Positions 1-8,986 of a stretch of 64,000 nt of DNA are shown one piece after another. The stretch is from an uncultured Lachnospiraceae bacterium (GTDB lineage Bacteria; Bacillota; Clostridia; Lachnospirales; Lachnospiraceae). The notes under the pieces were generated by a model that had not been told where the DNA came from, did no database searches, and saw nothing but the letters and a program-made list of their open reading frames with translations. The translations under genes were made by a program, and so were the position numbers. The first letter of the stretch is position 1. The number at the start of each line of letters is the position of its first letter. Location of the stretch: positions 1-64,000 of the forward strand of contig CANPOY010000004.1 of the NCBI GenBank assembly GCA_947575805.1, written 5' to 3'.

Positions 1-1839
1 AGCAACTTGATTTTTTTAGCCACAAATGTTACAAAAAAGCTTGACCACTACAAAATTTCTATCTTCGGGGCTGGGAAGGCAGATGATTTTTCCACCCGCA
101 ACATACAGAAAAGCGCTGCTGATTATGCGGGTCTGACTATGGACGGGATACGCTGGACGCCTGCCAAACCGGTGGTTTCCGCGCTGGAAAGTCCCCTGAC
201 GGACATCCTGTTGATTTTGTCCACAGTCCTGTTTACGGGAAGCCTGGTCCTGGAAGAGAAGCAAAAGGCACTTATCCTGGTAACCCGCAGTACGAAATAT
301 GGATTGGGCCATAGCATTCTTGCCAAACTTTTGGCGCTGCTTATTCATTGCCTGGCTATTCCGGCGGTCTTTTACGGCGTGAACTGCCTTTTTTTTGGTC
401 TTACGGCAGGCTGGTGTGATATGACTGCAAGGTTACAGTCTCTCGCACCATATCTGGAAAGCAATCTGTCGATCAGCATATGGGGGTATCTGCTTCTTTC
501 CGTTATCACAAAGGGTATTGTGCTGTTCGGGGCAGCTGCGATGCTGACCGCGGTCTGCATACTTTCGGAGAATATGGTTTTGCCGTATTTTGTGGGAGCG
601 GCTTATTGGACCGCCAGCTGGGCCTTGTATCAGTTTATTCCCGGGGCCTCCGGCTGGAGCCCGCTCAAATCTGTCAATCTGTACGGTGCTTTGAGATGCG
701 AAAAACTGTATGGCGCTTACTGTAATCTGAATCTGTGGGGACATCCCTTTTCCCGGGCCTCCCTGTCCTGGATCGGAGCAGTTCTGGCAGTCTTTGGCGG
801 CATTGCTTTCAGCTTTATCTTCTATCGCAGGGGTAGACGGCTTCACATTTCCCAGGGGCTGAAACGCCGACCGTTTTGCTATCACCCTCATTCCTGCCTG
901 CTCCGGCATGAAGGCTATAAAATTCTGATTACCAACCACGCGCTTGTCATTTTGCTGGCGTTCAGTGGTTTGATCGGTTATTATGAGTTTACTCACACTT
1001 ACACCCCGTCTGTGCAGGAGCAGTACTATCAGGACATTATGCTGCGGCTGGAGGGAAAGCAGACAGACGAAAAAAACGCGCTGATTGCCGCCGAGACGGC
1101 AAGATACCAGGAGGCCTTTGCAGAAATCGACAGGATCGAGGAAGCGGTGGCTTCCGGTGAGCTGGACGAGGAGACGGGCAGAACCATCAAAAGCAAATGG
1201 CAGAGTGTTACTGCTTTTTATCCGGCTTTTCAGAGAGTGAAGCAGCAGCATCAATTTGTCAGTGAACACGGAGGGGATTATATCTATGATACAGGATACC
1301 TGTATTTGCTTGGCGTCAGGGGAGAGGGCGGGCGGAATGTTTTTCTGTTAGTGACTTTGGGTATCGTTCTTGCGTTCAGCCATGTGATTTCCATGGAGTA
1401 CCAGAGCGGGGCGTGGGCTATTTTGTATGCAACTGCAAAAGGGAAGCGCGGTATTTTGGCGCGAAAGATGGGAGTCTGCCTTCTGTCTGCCGCAATTTTC
1501 CTGACCCTGCCGCTTGTCTGCAGGTTTATCAGTGTTTCCGCGGTATTTCCCATTCGCGGACTGTTTATCGGCGCAGGAAATATTCCGCTTTACCGGGGCT
1601 GGCCTCTGCAGATACCGGCAATTGTTCTGATCCTGGTAAAGCTGCTTGCGCAGATATTTTGCGGTGCGGTCCTGGCTTTCGCAGTACTGTTCTTTTCCGG
1701 CCTGTGCCGGAATCATGCCCAGGCCATATTCCTTGGCTTTCTGGTTCTGTGCGTGCCGGTTATTCTGACGGTGCTGGGCTTTGATTTTATGCAGTGGCTT
1801 TCCCTGTACCCGCTGTATTCCATAACAGTATCGTTTTGA
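1..1839 (+). CDS. ABC-2 type transporter permease, 5' truncated by window edge
   Basis: The frame is open from the first base, so the true start lies upstream; the first visible possible start is TTG at 7. About 610 residues are visible. The protein looks like two similar membrane halves. Each half has a polar outside-type stretch followed by several hydrophobic segments (roughly residues 63-80, 100-125, 160-205 and 255-275, then a segment near 315 and clusters near 440-460, 490-510 and 545-600). The polar stretch between the halves (about 335-425) is rich in E, K and Q. This layout suggests the membrane subunit of an ABC-2 type exporter whose ATPase would be upstream, outside the window. No ATPase motifs are present. 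The family call rests on topology only. Confidence 0.5.
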   Translation, partial: SNLIFLATNVTKKLDHYKISIFGAGKADDFSTRNIQKSAADYAGLTMDGIRWTPAKPVVSALESPLTDILLILSTVLFTGSLVLEEKQKALILVTRSTKYGLGHSILAKLLALLIHCLAIPAVFYGVNCLFFGLTAGWCDMTARLQSLAPYLESNLSISIWGYLLLSVITKGIVLFGAAAMLTAVCILSENMVLPYFVGAAYWTASWALYQFIPGASGWSPLKSVNLYGALRCEKLYGAYCNLNLWGHPFSRASLSWIGAVLAVFGGIAFSFIFYRRGRRLHISQGLKRRPFCYHPHSCLLRHEGYKILITNHALVILLAFSGLIGYYEFTHTYTPSVQEQYYQDIMLRLEGKQTDEKNALIAAETARYQEAFAEIDRIEEAVASGELDEETGRTIKSKWQSVTAFYPAFQRVKQQHQFVSEHGGDYIYDTGYLYLLGVRGEGGRNVFLLVTLGIVLAFSHVISMEYQSGAWAILYATAKGKRGILARKMGVCLLSAAIFLTLPLVCRFISVSAVFPIRGLFIGAGNIPLYRGWPLQIPAIVLILVKLLAQIFCGAVLAFAVLFFSGLCRNHAQAIFLGFLVLCVPVILTVLGFDFMQWLSLYPLYSITVSF

Positions 1840-1859
1840 ATTGATTGTTGGAATGTCAG

Positions 1860-1889
1860 TTGCCAAATGGTATCCCGGGGTGATATAAT
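1860..1889 (+). promoter_or_regulatory. Promoter of the DegV gene
   Basis: TTGCCA at 1860-1865 and TATAAT at 1884-1889 are separated by 18 bp. TG at 1881-1882 extends the -10 element. The predicted start point near 1896 lies about 33 bp ahead of the DegV start codon. Confidence 0.65.
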
Positions 1890-1928
1890 GTGGTATGAAG
1901 AACTATCAGAGATACCATGGAGGTGTTT

Positions 1929-2798
1929 ATGTTCAAGCTTGTAACAGATAATATGGCGGATCTGCCCCGGGAATATCTGAAGGAGCATGATGTGGACTTT
2001 ATTTCCTTGAGCTATATATTGGACGGCGAGGTATACGGAGGGGAAAAGGAGCTGGACTACAAGGACTTTTATGGGATGATGAGGAACGGCAAAATGCCTA
2101 CCACTTCTCAGGTGAATCCGCAGGAGGCCAGAACCTTTTTCGAGGAGTGTATCAGGGAGAACAAGGAGATTCTGTATATTGCCTTTTCCTCCGGCTTAAG
2201 CGGCACCTGTAACAGCGGGAAGATTGCTGCGGACGAAATTATGCAGGAGCAGCCTGATGTAAAAATTGTGGTGATTGACAGCCTGGCGGCGTCTTTGGGA
2301 GAGGGCCTGCTGGTTCATAAGGCTATCGGGATGCGGGACCGGGATAAAAGCCTGGAAGAAACTGCGGAGTGGCTGGAGGCTCATAAGCTGAATTTGGTGC
2401 ATGCTTTCACGGTGGATGATTTGTTTCACCTCCACAGGGGAGGGCGGGTCAGTAAGACGGCCGCCATTCTGGGAACTCTGATTTCCATAAAACCCAAGCT
2501 GCATGTAGACAATGACGGCCATCTGATTCTTATCGGTAAAGTCCGGGGGAGAAGGAAGTCCCTGGATTCCCTGGTGGATTACATGGAAGAGAAAATGGGA
2601 TCTTGGATGCAGGAAAATAAGGACGATTACGTTTTTATCAGCCATGGGGATGCTCTGGAGGATGCGGAGTACGTCAGAGAGCAGATCAGAAAGCGTTTTG
2701 GCATGGAGCATTTTCTGATCAATAATGTGGGCCCCGTCATCGGCGCGCATTCAGGACCCGGGACCATCGCGCTGTTCTTCATGGGAGAAGCAAGGTAG
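1929..2798 (+). CDS. DegV family fatty-acid-binding protein
   Basis: A 289-residue DegV/EDD-fold protein. The start MFKLVTDN is chosen because GGAGG at 1919-1923 sits 5 bp ahead of ATG 1929; the in-frame ATG at 1917 overlaps this site. The family hallmarks are visible: the N-terminal VTD strand, TTSQVNP near residue 57, a SSGLSGT loop near 90, and FHLHRGGRVSK around 160. DegV proteins bind a fatty acid; in Firmicutes the related FakB proteins hand it to the FakA kinase. No fakA lies next door, so a FakB role is not shown. It is transcribed alone from the promoter at 1860-1889. Confidence 0.85.
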   Translation: MFKLVTDNMADLPREYLKEHDVDFISLSYILDGEVYGGEKELDYKDFYGMMRNGKMPTTSQVNPQEARTFFEECIRENKEILYIAFSSGLSGTCNSGKIAADEIMQEQPDVKIVVIDSLAASLGEGLLVHKAIGMRDRDKSLEETAEWLEAHKLNLVHAFTVDDLFHLHRGGRVSKTAAILGTLISIKPKLHVDNDGHLILIGKVRGRRKSLDSLVDYMEEKMGSWMQENKDDYVFISHGDALEDAEYVREQIRKRFGMEHFLINNVGPVIGAHSGPGTIALFFMGEAR

Positions 2799-2981
2799 GA
2801 AATCCGCATTGCTGCCGGACCATTTATACAGGAAATGAAACAGCATCCTCATGGGTATGGGGAATTGTTTTTGGTAACAGCACGTTAATTGAATGTTACG
2901 TTTCTGTGACAGTATATGTCCGGGAAACAGGTTATGCGCAAAAAGAAGTTCTTTTATAGCCGGGAAATGGAGGACAACAGT

Positions 2982-4730
2982 GTGAAGAAAAAGAGGATAC
3001 TCGCATGTTTGCTTGGCGTGGCTGTAGCGCTCTGCATGACGGCCTGCGGCGACGGGGGCGTGGAGGAATCGCTGTCAGCAGGCGAGGAAGGGAGCGGAAA
3101 CGGATCCCGGACAGAAAGCGGAGAAGATGCGGACCAGGCAGAAAGCGGAGACAGGGATCAGAAAGGCAGTGGGGAAGAAACCCAGGCAGGTAACCGGACG
3201 GAAGGCGAAAACGGGGGAGAAAGCGGTTCGCAGGATTCGAAGGAAAATGGAGAGGCTATGACAAAGGATGAGGCAGATTACAAGGTAGACTATGAAGGGA
3301 TTGCAAAGGCTAAGATCGAGGCCGGAGTGAGTGTACATGATCCTTCCGTCTTTCAGGCGGACGGAAAATATTATATATTCGGGTCCCATATGTCCACGGC
3401 AGTTTCCGAGGATCTGCGTCATTGGACGTCTTTGGGTGACGGATACCAGAACAGCAATCCCGTCTATCGGGGACTGCTGGAAAACAGTAATGCCTTTGCC
3501 TATGCGGGGAGTAAGACCAGTTTGATTCCCACGGACGACGGTGGTTTTCATGTGTGGGCTCCGGATATAATATATAATGAAGCGGCAGGGCTTTATTATC
3601 TGTACTTTTGTACTACATCCACCTGGAACGCTTCCAATCTATGCTACGCCACCAGTGAAACGATTGAAGGACCCTATGAGTGGAAGGGAGCCTTAATCTG
3701 TTCCGGGTTTACGGAAGGTTCTCTGGGCGCTACCAATGTGACGGAGTTTGTGGACAGGGAAGAGGCTAAGACACGGTACATCAAGGCGGATGGGGAGTAC
3801 AATTTTGACCGCTATCCCAATGCCATTGATCCGACAGTACTTTATGATGAGGACGGGCGGCTGTGGATGGTATATGGTTCCTGGTCCGGGGGTATGTTTC
3901 TTCTGGAGCTTGACCCTGAGACGGGGGAGGTCATTCATCCGGAGGCGGACGAGGCCGGGAGAGTGGATCCCTATTTTGGAAAACGCCTGATGGGCGGCCT
4001 TCACACTTCCATAGAGGCTCCGTATATATTGTACGACGAGGGAAGCGGTTACTATTATCTTTTTGTGTCCTACGGCGGCCTTACTAGAACCGGCGGTTAT
4101 CAGATCCGGGTGTTCCGATCCGAGACTATTGACGGCGATTACGTGGATATGAACGGGAAATATCCGCTGGATACCGGGAACATGAAGCAGAATTCCTATG
4201 GCTTAAAGCTGTCCGGCAACTATTACCTTCCAAGTTTGCCAATGGCATATATGGCTACGGGGCATAACTCTGCGTTTATAGACGATGACGGAAAAAAGTA
4301 TATTGTGAACCATACCCGATTTGATATGAATTCCGAGTATCATGAGCCGAGGGTACACCAGTTTGTGGTAAACGAGGAGGGCTGGCCGTGTATGCTGCCT
4401 TATGCAACGGATGGAGAGACGGTCAGTGCAGACGGATATGAGACGGCGGAGCTGACAGGGAAATATTACGTGATCAACCAGGGAACCGGCATTAACGGTG
4501 ACATCGCGCGCCCCTTTATCCTTTATCTGGAAGAAGACGGCACGGTGCGGGGAGACGGCATCCAGGGCAGCTGGGAAGTAAAGGCCGGCAGCTGCTTTAT
4601 GAGTATCACCTACGGGGACAAGAGCTGCAGCGGTGTGTTCTGTCAGATGAACGATGAGGCAGGAACCCAGGTTATGACCTTCAGCGCCGTTGGCAGCAAC
4701 GAAAGCGTCTGGGGCGTGAAGTATCCGTAA
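2982..4730 (+). CDS. Secreted GH43 arabinan-degrading lipoprotein
   Basis: A 582-residue glycoside hydrolase family 43 enzyme, probably an endo- or exo-acting alpha-1,5-L-arabinanase. GTG 2982 is preferred because GGAGG (2969-2973) lies 8 bp upstream and the product then begins with a basic lipoprotein signal peptide ending MTAC; an upstream ATG at 2916 is also in frame. After the lipobox comes a linker rich in S, G and E (about 20-90), then the five-bladed propeller. The expected catalytic residues are D120 in HDPS (base), D283 in AIDPT (pKa modulator) and E345 in EAPY (acid). The last ~100 residues match the beta-barrel found at the C-terminus of extracellular arabinanases. There is no sugar transporter alongside. 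Confidence 0.85.
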   Translation: MKKKRILACLLGVAVALCMTACGDGGVEESLSAGEEGSGNGSRTESGEDADQAESGDRDQKGSGEETQAGNRTEGENGGESGSQDSKENGEAMTKDEADYKVDYEGIAKAKIEAGVSVHDPSVFQADGKYYIFGSHMSTAVSEDLRHWTSLGDGYQNSNPVYRGLLENSNAFAYAGSKTSLIPTDDGGFHVWAPDIIYNEAAGLYYLYFCTTSTWNASNLCYATSETIEGPYEWKGALICSGFTEGSLGATNVTEFVDREEAKTRYIKADGEYNFDRYPNAIDPTVLYDEDGRLWMVYGSWSGGMFLLELDPETGEVIHPEADEAGRVDPYFGKRLMGGLHTSIEAPYILYDEGSGYYYLFVSYGGLTRTGGYQIRVFRSETIDGDYVDMNGKYPLDTGNMKQNSYGLKLSGNYYLPSLPMAYMATGHNSAFIDDDGKKYIVNHTRFDMNSEYHEPRVHQFVVNEEGWPCMLPYATDGETVSADGYETAELTGKYYVINQGTGINGDIARPFILYLEEDGTVRGDGIQGSWEVKAGSCFMSITYGDKSCSGVFCQMNDEAGTQVMTFSAVGSNESVWGVKYP

Positions 4731-4810
4731 GACGGCTGTGCAGCAGGTGGGAAACGAAAGAAATATTAGCGGAAAAAGCAGAAAACGCAGGAGAACTTGC
4801 AAAATGAAAG

Positions 4811-4855
4811 AAAATCCCTTGCTTCTACGAATAGAAAGGCAGGGGATTTTTTGTT
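4811..4855 (+). terminator. Rho-independent terminator after the GH43 gene
   Basis: Arms at 4811-4822 and 4839-4850 pair over 12 bp with one G-T wobble. A smaller inner stem (TTCTA/TAGAA with a CGAA loop) caps it, and a run of T follows. Confidence 0.85.
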
Positions 4856-4879
4856 TTTGCATTTTTGGTGGCAAAATAA

Positions 4880-4953
4880 AGCAATGCTTAATATTTCATA
4901 AGAGCGTACCGCTTTAAATAAAGCAATACTTGGCATATAATATAAGTATCGCT
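4880..4953 (+). promoter_or_regulatory. Promoter with repeated operator-like half-sites ahead of the XRE gene
   Basis: TATAAT lies at 4936-4941, with only a weak -35 (TTTAAA at 4913-4918). Four related decamers surround it: AGCAATGCTT (4880-4889), AGCGTACCGCT (4903-4913), AGCAATACTT (4922-4931) and AAGTATCGCT (4944-4953, the inverse orientation). The last two form an inverted repeat that brackets the -10 element. This looks like the autorepression site of the XRE regulator encoded immediately downstream (inference). Confidence 0.55.
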
Positions 4954-4968
4954 TAAAGGAGGCACAAC

Positions 4969-5793
4969 ATGAATCGTTTGATGATTGGAGAACAAATACA
5001 GAAATTCAGAAAGTTGTCAGGGCTGACCCAAAAGGATCTTGGGGAGGCGCTGGGAGTCAGCAGCTCGGCAGTTTCGCAATGGGAGACCGGCGGTACGCCG
5101 GACATATCACTCTTGCCTGCCATAGCGGACAGGCTGGGAGTCAGTATCGATGCATTGTTCGGGAGGGAAGAAATTACGCAGGAGAATATGGACGAGGCGC
5201 TGCCCCGTTATCTGGCGTCGCTGCCGGAAGCAAAACGCCTGGATGAAATTAACCGTCTCATGTGTAAGGTGATGAAATCGTTTTGCATCAATTTCGAGGA
5301 TCAGCTTGCCGACAGTATTGATATTTCGGGTGGGTTTCAATTTCGTTTGGTTTCAGACAGGGGGATTATGGCAAGCGATATGTCGGAGGATATGCCGTTT
5401 GTATGGATATTTCCGGAGCCGGAACAGGGGTATGCTGCGGCCTTTGCCCGGGATGACGAGTACCGCAGGCTGTTTCTGACACTTTCCAGGCCCCATGCAC
5501 TGGAGTTACTGAAGCTTTTATATCAGCGGCCGCCTAAGCACTGTACATCGGACGTCATTGTAAAGCGTCTTGGGATAGACGGAGAGGAAACCCGTGCGCT
5601 TCTGTCGGAATTCGCGCAGTTGGAGCTCGTTCAGGAGTTGGAGCTGGAAACGGAGAATGGGGACATGAAAGTATACAACATCAATGACTGTGGAAGGCTT
5701 GTGCCGTTTCTCTATGCCTCACAGATGATGTTTCAATCTAAAGGCCCTGTTGTTTCCAGTTTCAGAAGGAAGAAATCGCTTTTAAGAAATTAA
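4969..5793 (+). CDS. XRE-family transcriptional regulator with a large C-terminal domain
   Basis: A 274-residue protein. Residues ~5-60 form a lambda-Cro/cI-type helix-turn-helix (LTQKDLGEALGVSSSAVSQWE). ATG 4969 follows AAAGGAGG with a 6-bp gap. Residues ~75-190 match no family I can name. Residues ~190-270 look like a winged-helix or ArsR-like unit (TSDVIVKRLGIDGEETRALLSEFAQL). The next gene, 35 bp away in the same direction, is an ABC exporter, so local control of that exporter is the simplest reading. The ligand is unknown. Repeated half-sites overlap its own promoter. Confidence 0.8.
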   Translation: MNRLMIGEQIQKFRKLSGLTQKDLGEALGVSSSAVSQWETGGTPDISLLPAIADRLGVSIDALFGREEITQENMDEALPRYLASLPEAKRLDEINRLMCKVMKSFCINFEDQLADSIDISGGFQFRLVSDRGIMASDMSEDMPFVWIFPEPEQGYAAAFARDDEYRRLFLTLSRPHALELLKLLYQRPPKHCTSDVIVKRLGIDGEETRALLSEFAQLELVQELELETENGDMKVYNINDCGRLVPFLYASQMMFQSKGPVVSSFRRKKSLLRN

Positions 5794-5828
5794 GATGCCA
5801 TGGACAGGGGAAAAAGGAGAAGAATAAC

Positions 5829-7436
5829 ATGTACAGATATACAAAGGCCCGCTTTGGACAATTTATGGGAGTGACGGCGCTCCTGATCGCTTTCACGGCA
5901 ATGGCAGGTGTCATCAGTATAATAAAACAGCGTCTGATTGATGCGGTGATGGCACAGGATTTGGCGGGGGTACGTCGCTATATTCCACTGGCATTGGGGA
6001 TGGCCTGTTTTTACGCGGCGGTCTATGTTGTCGCTTGCGTTTGCAGGGATGTTTTCAGAGTATCGCTGATCAACGACGTCAGGATTTTGACATTTGACGG
6101 CATTCTTCGCAGGAATCACAGGGATTTTGAAAAGAACCATTCGGCAGATTATATTTCCGCCCTGACCAATGATATGACTACGATCCAGGGACGGTACAAC
6201 ATATTATTTTCGGGAGTAGTAATGGTATCGCAGATGATTTTTACAGCGGCACTGATGCTTTATTGTCAGCCGCTGGTGACAGTATGTGCCATTTTCAGTG
6301 CACTTGTGATGACGATAGTGCCGTGGACTCTGGGCAGAGTGAGCGCAAGATGGCAGGAACGGCGTTCCAAGCAGTTGGCGGCCCTGACAGCTATGCTTTC
6401 GGAATGCTTCGGCGGCTTTGAGACAATCAGGACATTCGGGATCAGCCGGCAGATCAGAAGCCGGTTCAGAGAGTGCAGCAAGGCGCTGCGGGACTGCGAG
6501 TGCCACACAGAAGGGCTTAATTCGTTTACCGACAGTCTTGCACAGCTGTTAAGTATTCTTGCCCAGACAGGGATTCTTGTACTTTCCTGCTGGATGGTAT
6601 TTACGGGGCAGATGACGATTGGCGCACTGGTGGTATTTACGGGGCTCAATGGCTCATTCTGTTCGGGTCTTTCCACCACTCTGATTTTGGCACCGATGCT
6701 CAAGGGCGTCAAACCGGTCGTTGACAGGGTAAATGGATTTGCGGACTATGTGTGTGGGGAGGAGCAGGGGGACAAAGAGCCCTCCTTCCGGAATCGCGTG
6801 GAGGTGAAAGATCTTGGTTTTGGATATGACGGGAAAGCTTCCGTGTTAAATCGACTGTCGCTGAATCTGCGCCGGGGCGGGAAATATGCCCTGACGGGTG
6901 AAAGCGGCAGCGGTAAGAGTACGCTGATTCACCTTTTGCTGGGGGATTATCCGGGCTATGAGGGCGGAATTTATTATGACGGGACGGAACTGAAAGATTT
7001 AAATCGGGACAAGTTGTATCAGGTGGTGGCGTGTATTCACCAGGATGTATTCCTTTTTGACGACACCATACGCAATAATATCTGCCTGTTTGAAGAGTTT
7101 CCTGAGGAGAAGTTTGCATGGGCGCTCAAGGCCAGCGGTGTGAGCAAATTTACGGACACCTTTTCGGAGGGAGTTTCCTATCAGGTGGGAGAGCGTGGAG
7201 AGAGGCTTTCCGGCGGTCAGAAACAGCGGATCGCAATCGCCAGAGCATTGCTTCGAAACACGGAATTTCTGATTCTTGACGAGGGTACGTCCGCACTGGA
7301 CGAGCAGACTGCCGTGGAAATTGAGAGTGAGCTTTTAAAACTGGAAAAGCTAACGCTGCTTACCATCACTCACCATTTGCAAAAACCGGAAGAATACGAC
7401 GAGGTGTTTGCCTTAAAAGAAGGGAAGATTGCCTGA
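5829..7436 (+). CDS. ABC transporter, fused membrane and ATPase domains
   Basis: A 535-residue half-exporter. The first ~310 residues hold about six hydrophobic segments of the type I exporter fold. The ATPase follows, with Walker A GESGSGKST near 357, a Q-loop near VACIHQDVFLFDD, signature LSGGQKQR near 460, Walker B FLILDEGTSALDE and an H-loop in TITHH. Such proteins act as dimers; no second half-transporter is visible, so it is probably a homodimer. It follows the XRE regulator by 35 bp and may be controlled by it. The substrate (peptide, drug or lipid) cannot be told from sequence. Confidence 0.85.
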   Translation: MYRYTKARFGQFMGVTALLIAFTAMAGVISIIKQRLIDAVMAQDLAGVRRYIPLALGMACFYAAVYVVACVCRDVFRVSLINDVRILTFDGILRRNHRDFEKNHSADYISALTNDMTTIQGRYNILFSGVVMVSQMIFTAALMLYCQPLVTVCAIFSALVMTIVPWTLGRVSARWQERRSKQLAALTAMLSECFGGFETIRTFGISRQIRSRFRECSKALRDCECHTEGLNSFTDSLAQLLSILAQTGILVLSCWMVFTGQMTIGALVVFTGLNGSFCSGLSTTLILAPMLKGVKPVVDRVNGFADYVCGEEQGDKEPSFRNRVEVKDLGFGYDGKASVLNRLSLNLRRGGKYALTGESGSGKSTLIHLLLGDYPGYEGGIYYDGTELKDLNRDKLYQVVACIHQDVFLFDDTIRNNICLFEEFPEEKFAWALKASGVSKFTDTFSEGVSYQVGERGERLSGGQKQRIAIARALLRNTEFLILDEGTSALDEQTAVEIESELLKLEKLTLLTITHHLQKPEEYDEVFALKEGKIA

Positions 7437-7730
7437 CCTGAATTTCTCTTGACCTGCCCTGGATTTCGGTGTAGCAAGATATTATAGATGTAACGGTTTG
7501 TCATGCTGCCGGACGGGAAGAACCGCCCGAAGAAAAGCCGGGCCTTCCTGCAGAGTGCTGGCAGAGACGCTGTACCGGTTTAGGGGTATGGGGGAGATAC
7601 ATAATGGGGGAACAGGGATTTTGGCATGAGAAGGAAGCTTACATAGTGTCTGTACTCCAGGGTAAAGAGATAAGCTGCACTGATAAGTAAGAGATTTTTG
7701 AACGGGGAAACATCGTCCCCAAAGGAGCGC
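7437..7730. other. Non-coding gap between the ABC gene and cotJC
   Basis: About 290 bp with no ORF that looks coding. I looked for promoters and RNA structure and found nothing convincing. It separates two genes that converge on the terminator at 7731-7754. Confidence 0.5.
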
Positions 7731-7754
7731 AAAGGGGCCTTTCACGGCCCCTTT
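7731..7754 (-). terminator. Hairpin terminator between convergent ABC and cotJC genes
   Basis: AAAGGGGCC (7731-7739) and GGCCCCTTT (7746-7754) form a perfect 9-bp stem with a 6-base loop. It lies 13 bp past the end of cotJC. The T run is short on both sides; it may work in both directions. Confidence 0.65.
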
Positions 7755-7767
7755 CAAAATGATGCTA

Positions 7768-8385
7768 TTAATTTCCGCAGCAATCCTCACACTTATCAAA
7801 GGCGGGATTGAAGGCGTAGAAGTTCCTGGAGTCCAGTCGATCCTGAACCATGCGCAGGGCTTCGCCGAAACGCTGGAAATGCACGATTTCACGCATACGC
7901 AGGAACTTAATGGGCTCGCACACGTCGGGGTCGTCGATCAGGCGAAGAATATTTTCATAAGTGGAGCGGGCTTTCTGCTCCGCGGCCAGATCTTCCGTCA
8001 GATCGGTGACAGGGTCACCCTTTACCTGAAATTCACACGCGTTAAAGGGGATTCCCGCCGCAGCAGTGGGCCATACACCGATGGTGTGATCTACATAGTA
8101 AGTGGCAAAGCCGCTTTTTTCGATCTCTTCCATGGAGAGGTTGCGGGTCAGCTGGTGCACAATGGCGCTGACCATTTCCATATGAGCAAGTTCCTCCGTA
8201 CCGATGTCGGTGAGAAGTCCTGCAACTTCCCTGTAGGGCATGGAGTAGCGCTGGGAGATGTAGCGCATACTGGCACTCAATTCCCCGTCGGGTCCGCCAA
8301 ACTGGGAGATGATCACTTGAGCAAGCTTTGCATTAGGATTCTTGATATTTACGGGAAATTCAAGTCTCTTTTCATAATTCCACAT
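7768..8385 (-). CDS. cotJC: Spore-coat manganese catalase CotJC
   Basis: A 205-residue member of the manganese catalase family, matching CotJC of the spore coat. Metal-ligand patterns of this ferritin-like family are visible (EELAHMEMV near residue 65, AAEQKARSTYENILR near 140, REIVHFQRFGEAL near 172). The protein ends with a Cys-containing tail. Its ATG directly follows the cotJB stop codon, with GAAGGAG about 11 bp ahead. In Bacillus the cotJ operon is made in the mother cell under sigma E. Its presence points to a sporulating lineage. Confidence 0.92.
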   Translation of the reverse strand: MWNYEKRLEFPVNIKNPNAKLAQVIISQFGGPDGELSASMRYISQRYSMPYREVAGLLTDIGTEELAHMEMVSAIVHQLTRNLSMEEIEKSGFATYYVDHTIGVWPTAAAGIPFNACEFQVKGDPVTDLTEDLAAEQKARSTYENILRLIDDPDVCEPIKFLRMREIVHFQRFGEALRMVQDRLDSRNFYAFNPAFDKCEDCCGN

Positions 8386-8640
8386 TTATACACACGCTCC
8401 TTCCCAGGGCATAGGCGCCGCGCCCCATTTCCAGTCTTTGCCGCACTCTGTCATATCAAGGGTTAAAGGATAGTAATTTGTGGAGAATTCTTTCGTCATT
8501 TGTTTCCGTATATTGTTGTAGTGATTAAAGTATTCCATGGCGTTTCGGTCTGTGGGGTGTGTATCAAGGTAGAGGACAAGCTCTGTCACCACGAAACTTA
8601 CAATACCAATGTCTTTTAAAAGTTGTTCCTTCCGTCCCAT
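8386..8640 (-). CDS. cotJB: Spore-coat protein CotJB
   Basis: An 84-residue CotJB protein with a helical N-terminus and a C-terminal stretch rich in P and W (WKWGAAPMPWEG). ATG at 8640 is chosen because AAGGAG lies 9 bp upstream and because it overlaps the cotJA stop codon as TAATG; an earlier in-frame ATG at 8649 abuts the ribosome site. CotJB works with CotJA and CotJC in the inner coat. Confidence 0.9.
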   Translation of the reverse strand: MGRKEQLLKDIGIVSFVVTELVLYLDTHPTDRNAMEYFNHYNNIRKQMTKEFSTNYYPLTLDMTECGKDWKWGAAPMPWEGACV

Positions 8641-8807
8641 TATACGCATCTCCTTCCTGTGAAAGGCTTATCCAGGTCGGGGAATATAGTTCCGGTACAG
8701 TATGCTTTTTCCAGATCGTCAAATAATCTGCTGAATTTCTGCCAGGGGACATATGCCATGGCAATGGGGAATTCATTGATTTCATTATCACATTTATGAT
8801 CCTGCAT
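8640..8807 (-). CDS. cotJA: Spore-coat protein CotJA
   Basis: A 55-residue ORF with the CotJA pattern: MAYVPWQKF, then LEKAYCTGTIFPDLDKPF, ending GRRCV. The reading starts at ATG 8807 (MQDHKCDNEI), preceded by GAAAGGATA. The stop overlaps the cotJB start (TAATG), so the two are probably translationally coupled. It is the first gene of cotJABC. A longer ORF in another frame (8564-8791) is only its shadow. Confidence 0.88.
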   Translation of the reverse strand: MQDHKCDNEINEFPIAMAYVPWQKFSRLFDDLEKAYCTGTIFPDLDKPFTGRRCV

Positions 8808-8986
8808 TTTGTATCCTTTCAGTTTCCTTTTCGGTTAGTATTATCATATGTTTTCAGGCAGAAAGTGTTCGACAGCTTTTTTCTAAAAAAAATGAACCTT
8901 TCATAATTGTGTTACAATGTACAGGTGAAGGGCATAACTCCTTCATAAGAATGCAACGTTGCAATACATCTTGGGAATGGAGCGGT

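Noticed and set aside
433-1269. 278-codon minus-strand ORF
   Set aside because: It is antisense to the ABC-2 permease and has no domain or ribosome site.
2874-2899. GTAACA...TGTTAC inverted repeat ahead of the GH43 gene as an operator
   Set aside because: It is only 6 bp with a 14-base gap and no clear promoter next to it; it may be chance.
7449-7485. Promoter TTGACC with TATTAT
   Set aside because: The spacing is 25 bp, too long for a sigma-70 promoter.
7759-8466. 235-codon plus-strand ORF
   Set aside because: It is antisense to cotJC and cotJB, which are clear family members.
8564-8791. 75-codon minus-strand ORF
   Set aside because: It is out of frame with cotJA and cotJB, which together cover the region with correct families and coupled starts.
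8808-8870. Sigma E promoter ahead of cotJA
   Set aside because: CATATGAT on the minus strand resembles a -10, but no matching -35 was found at the right distance.
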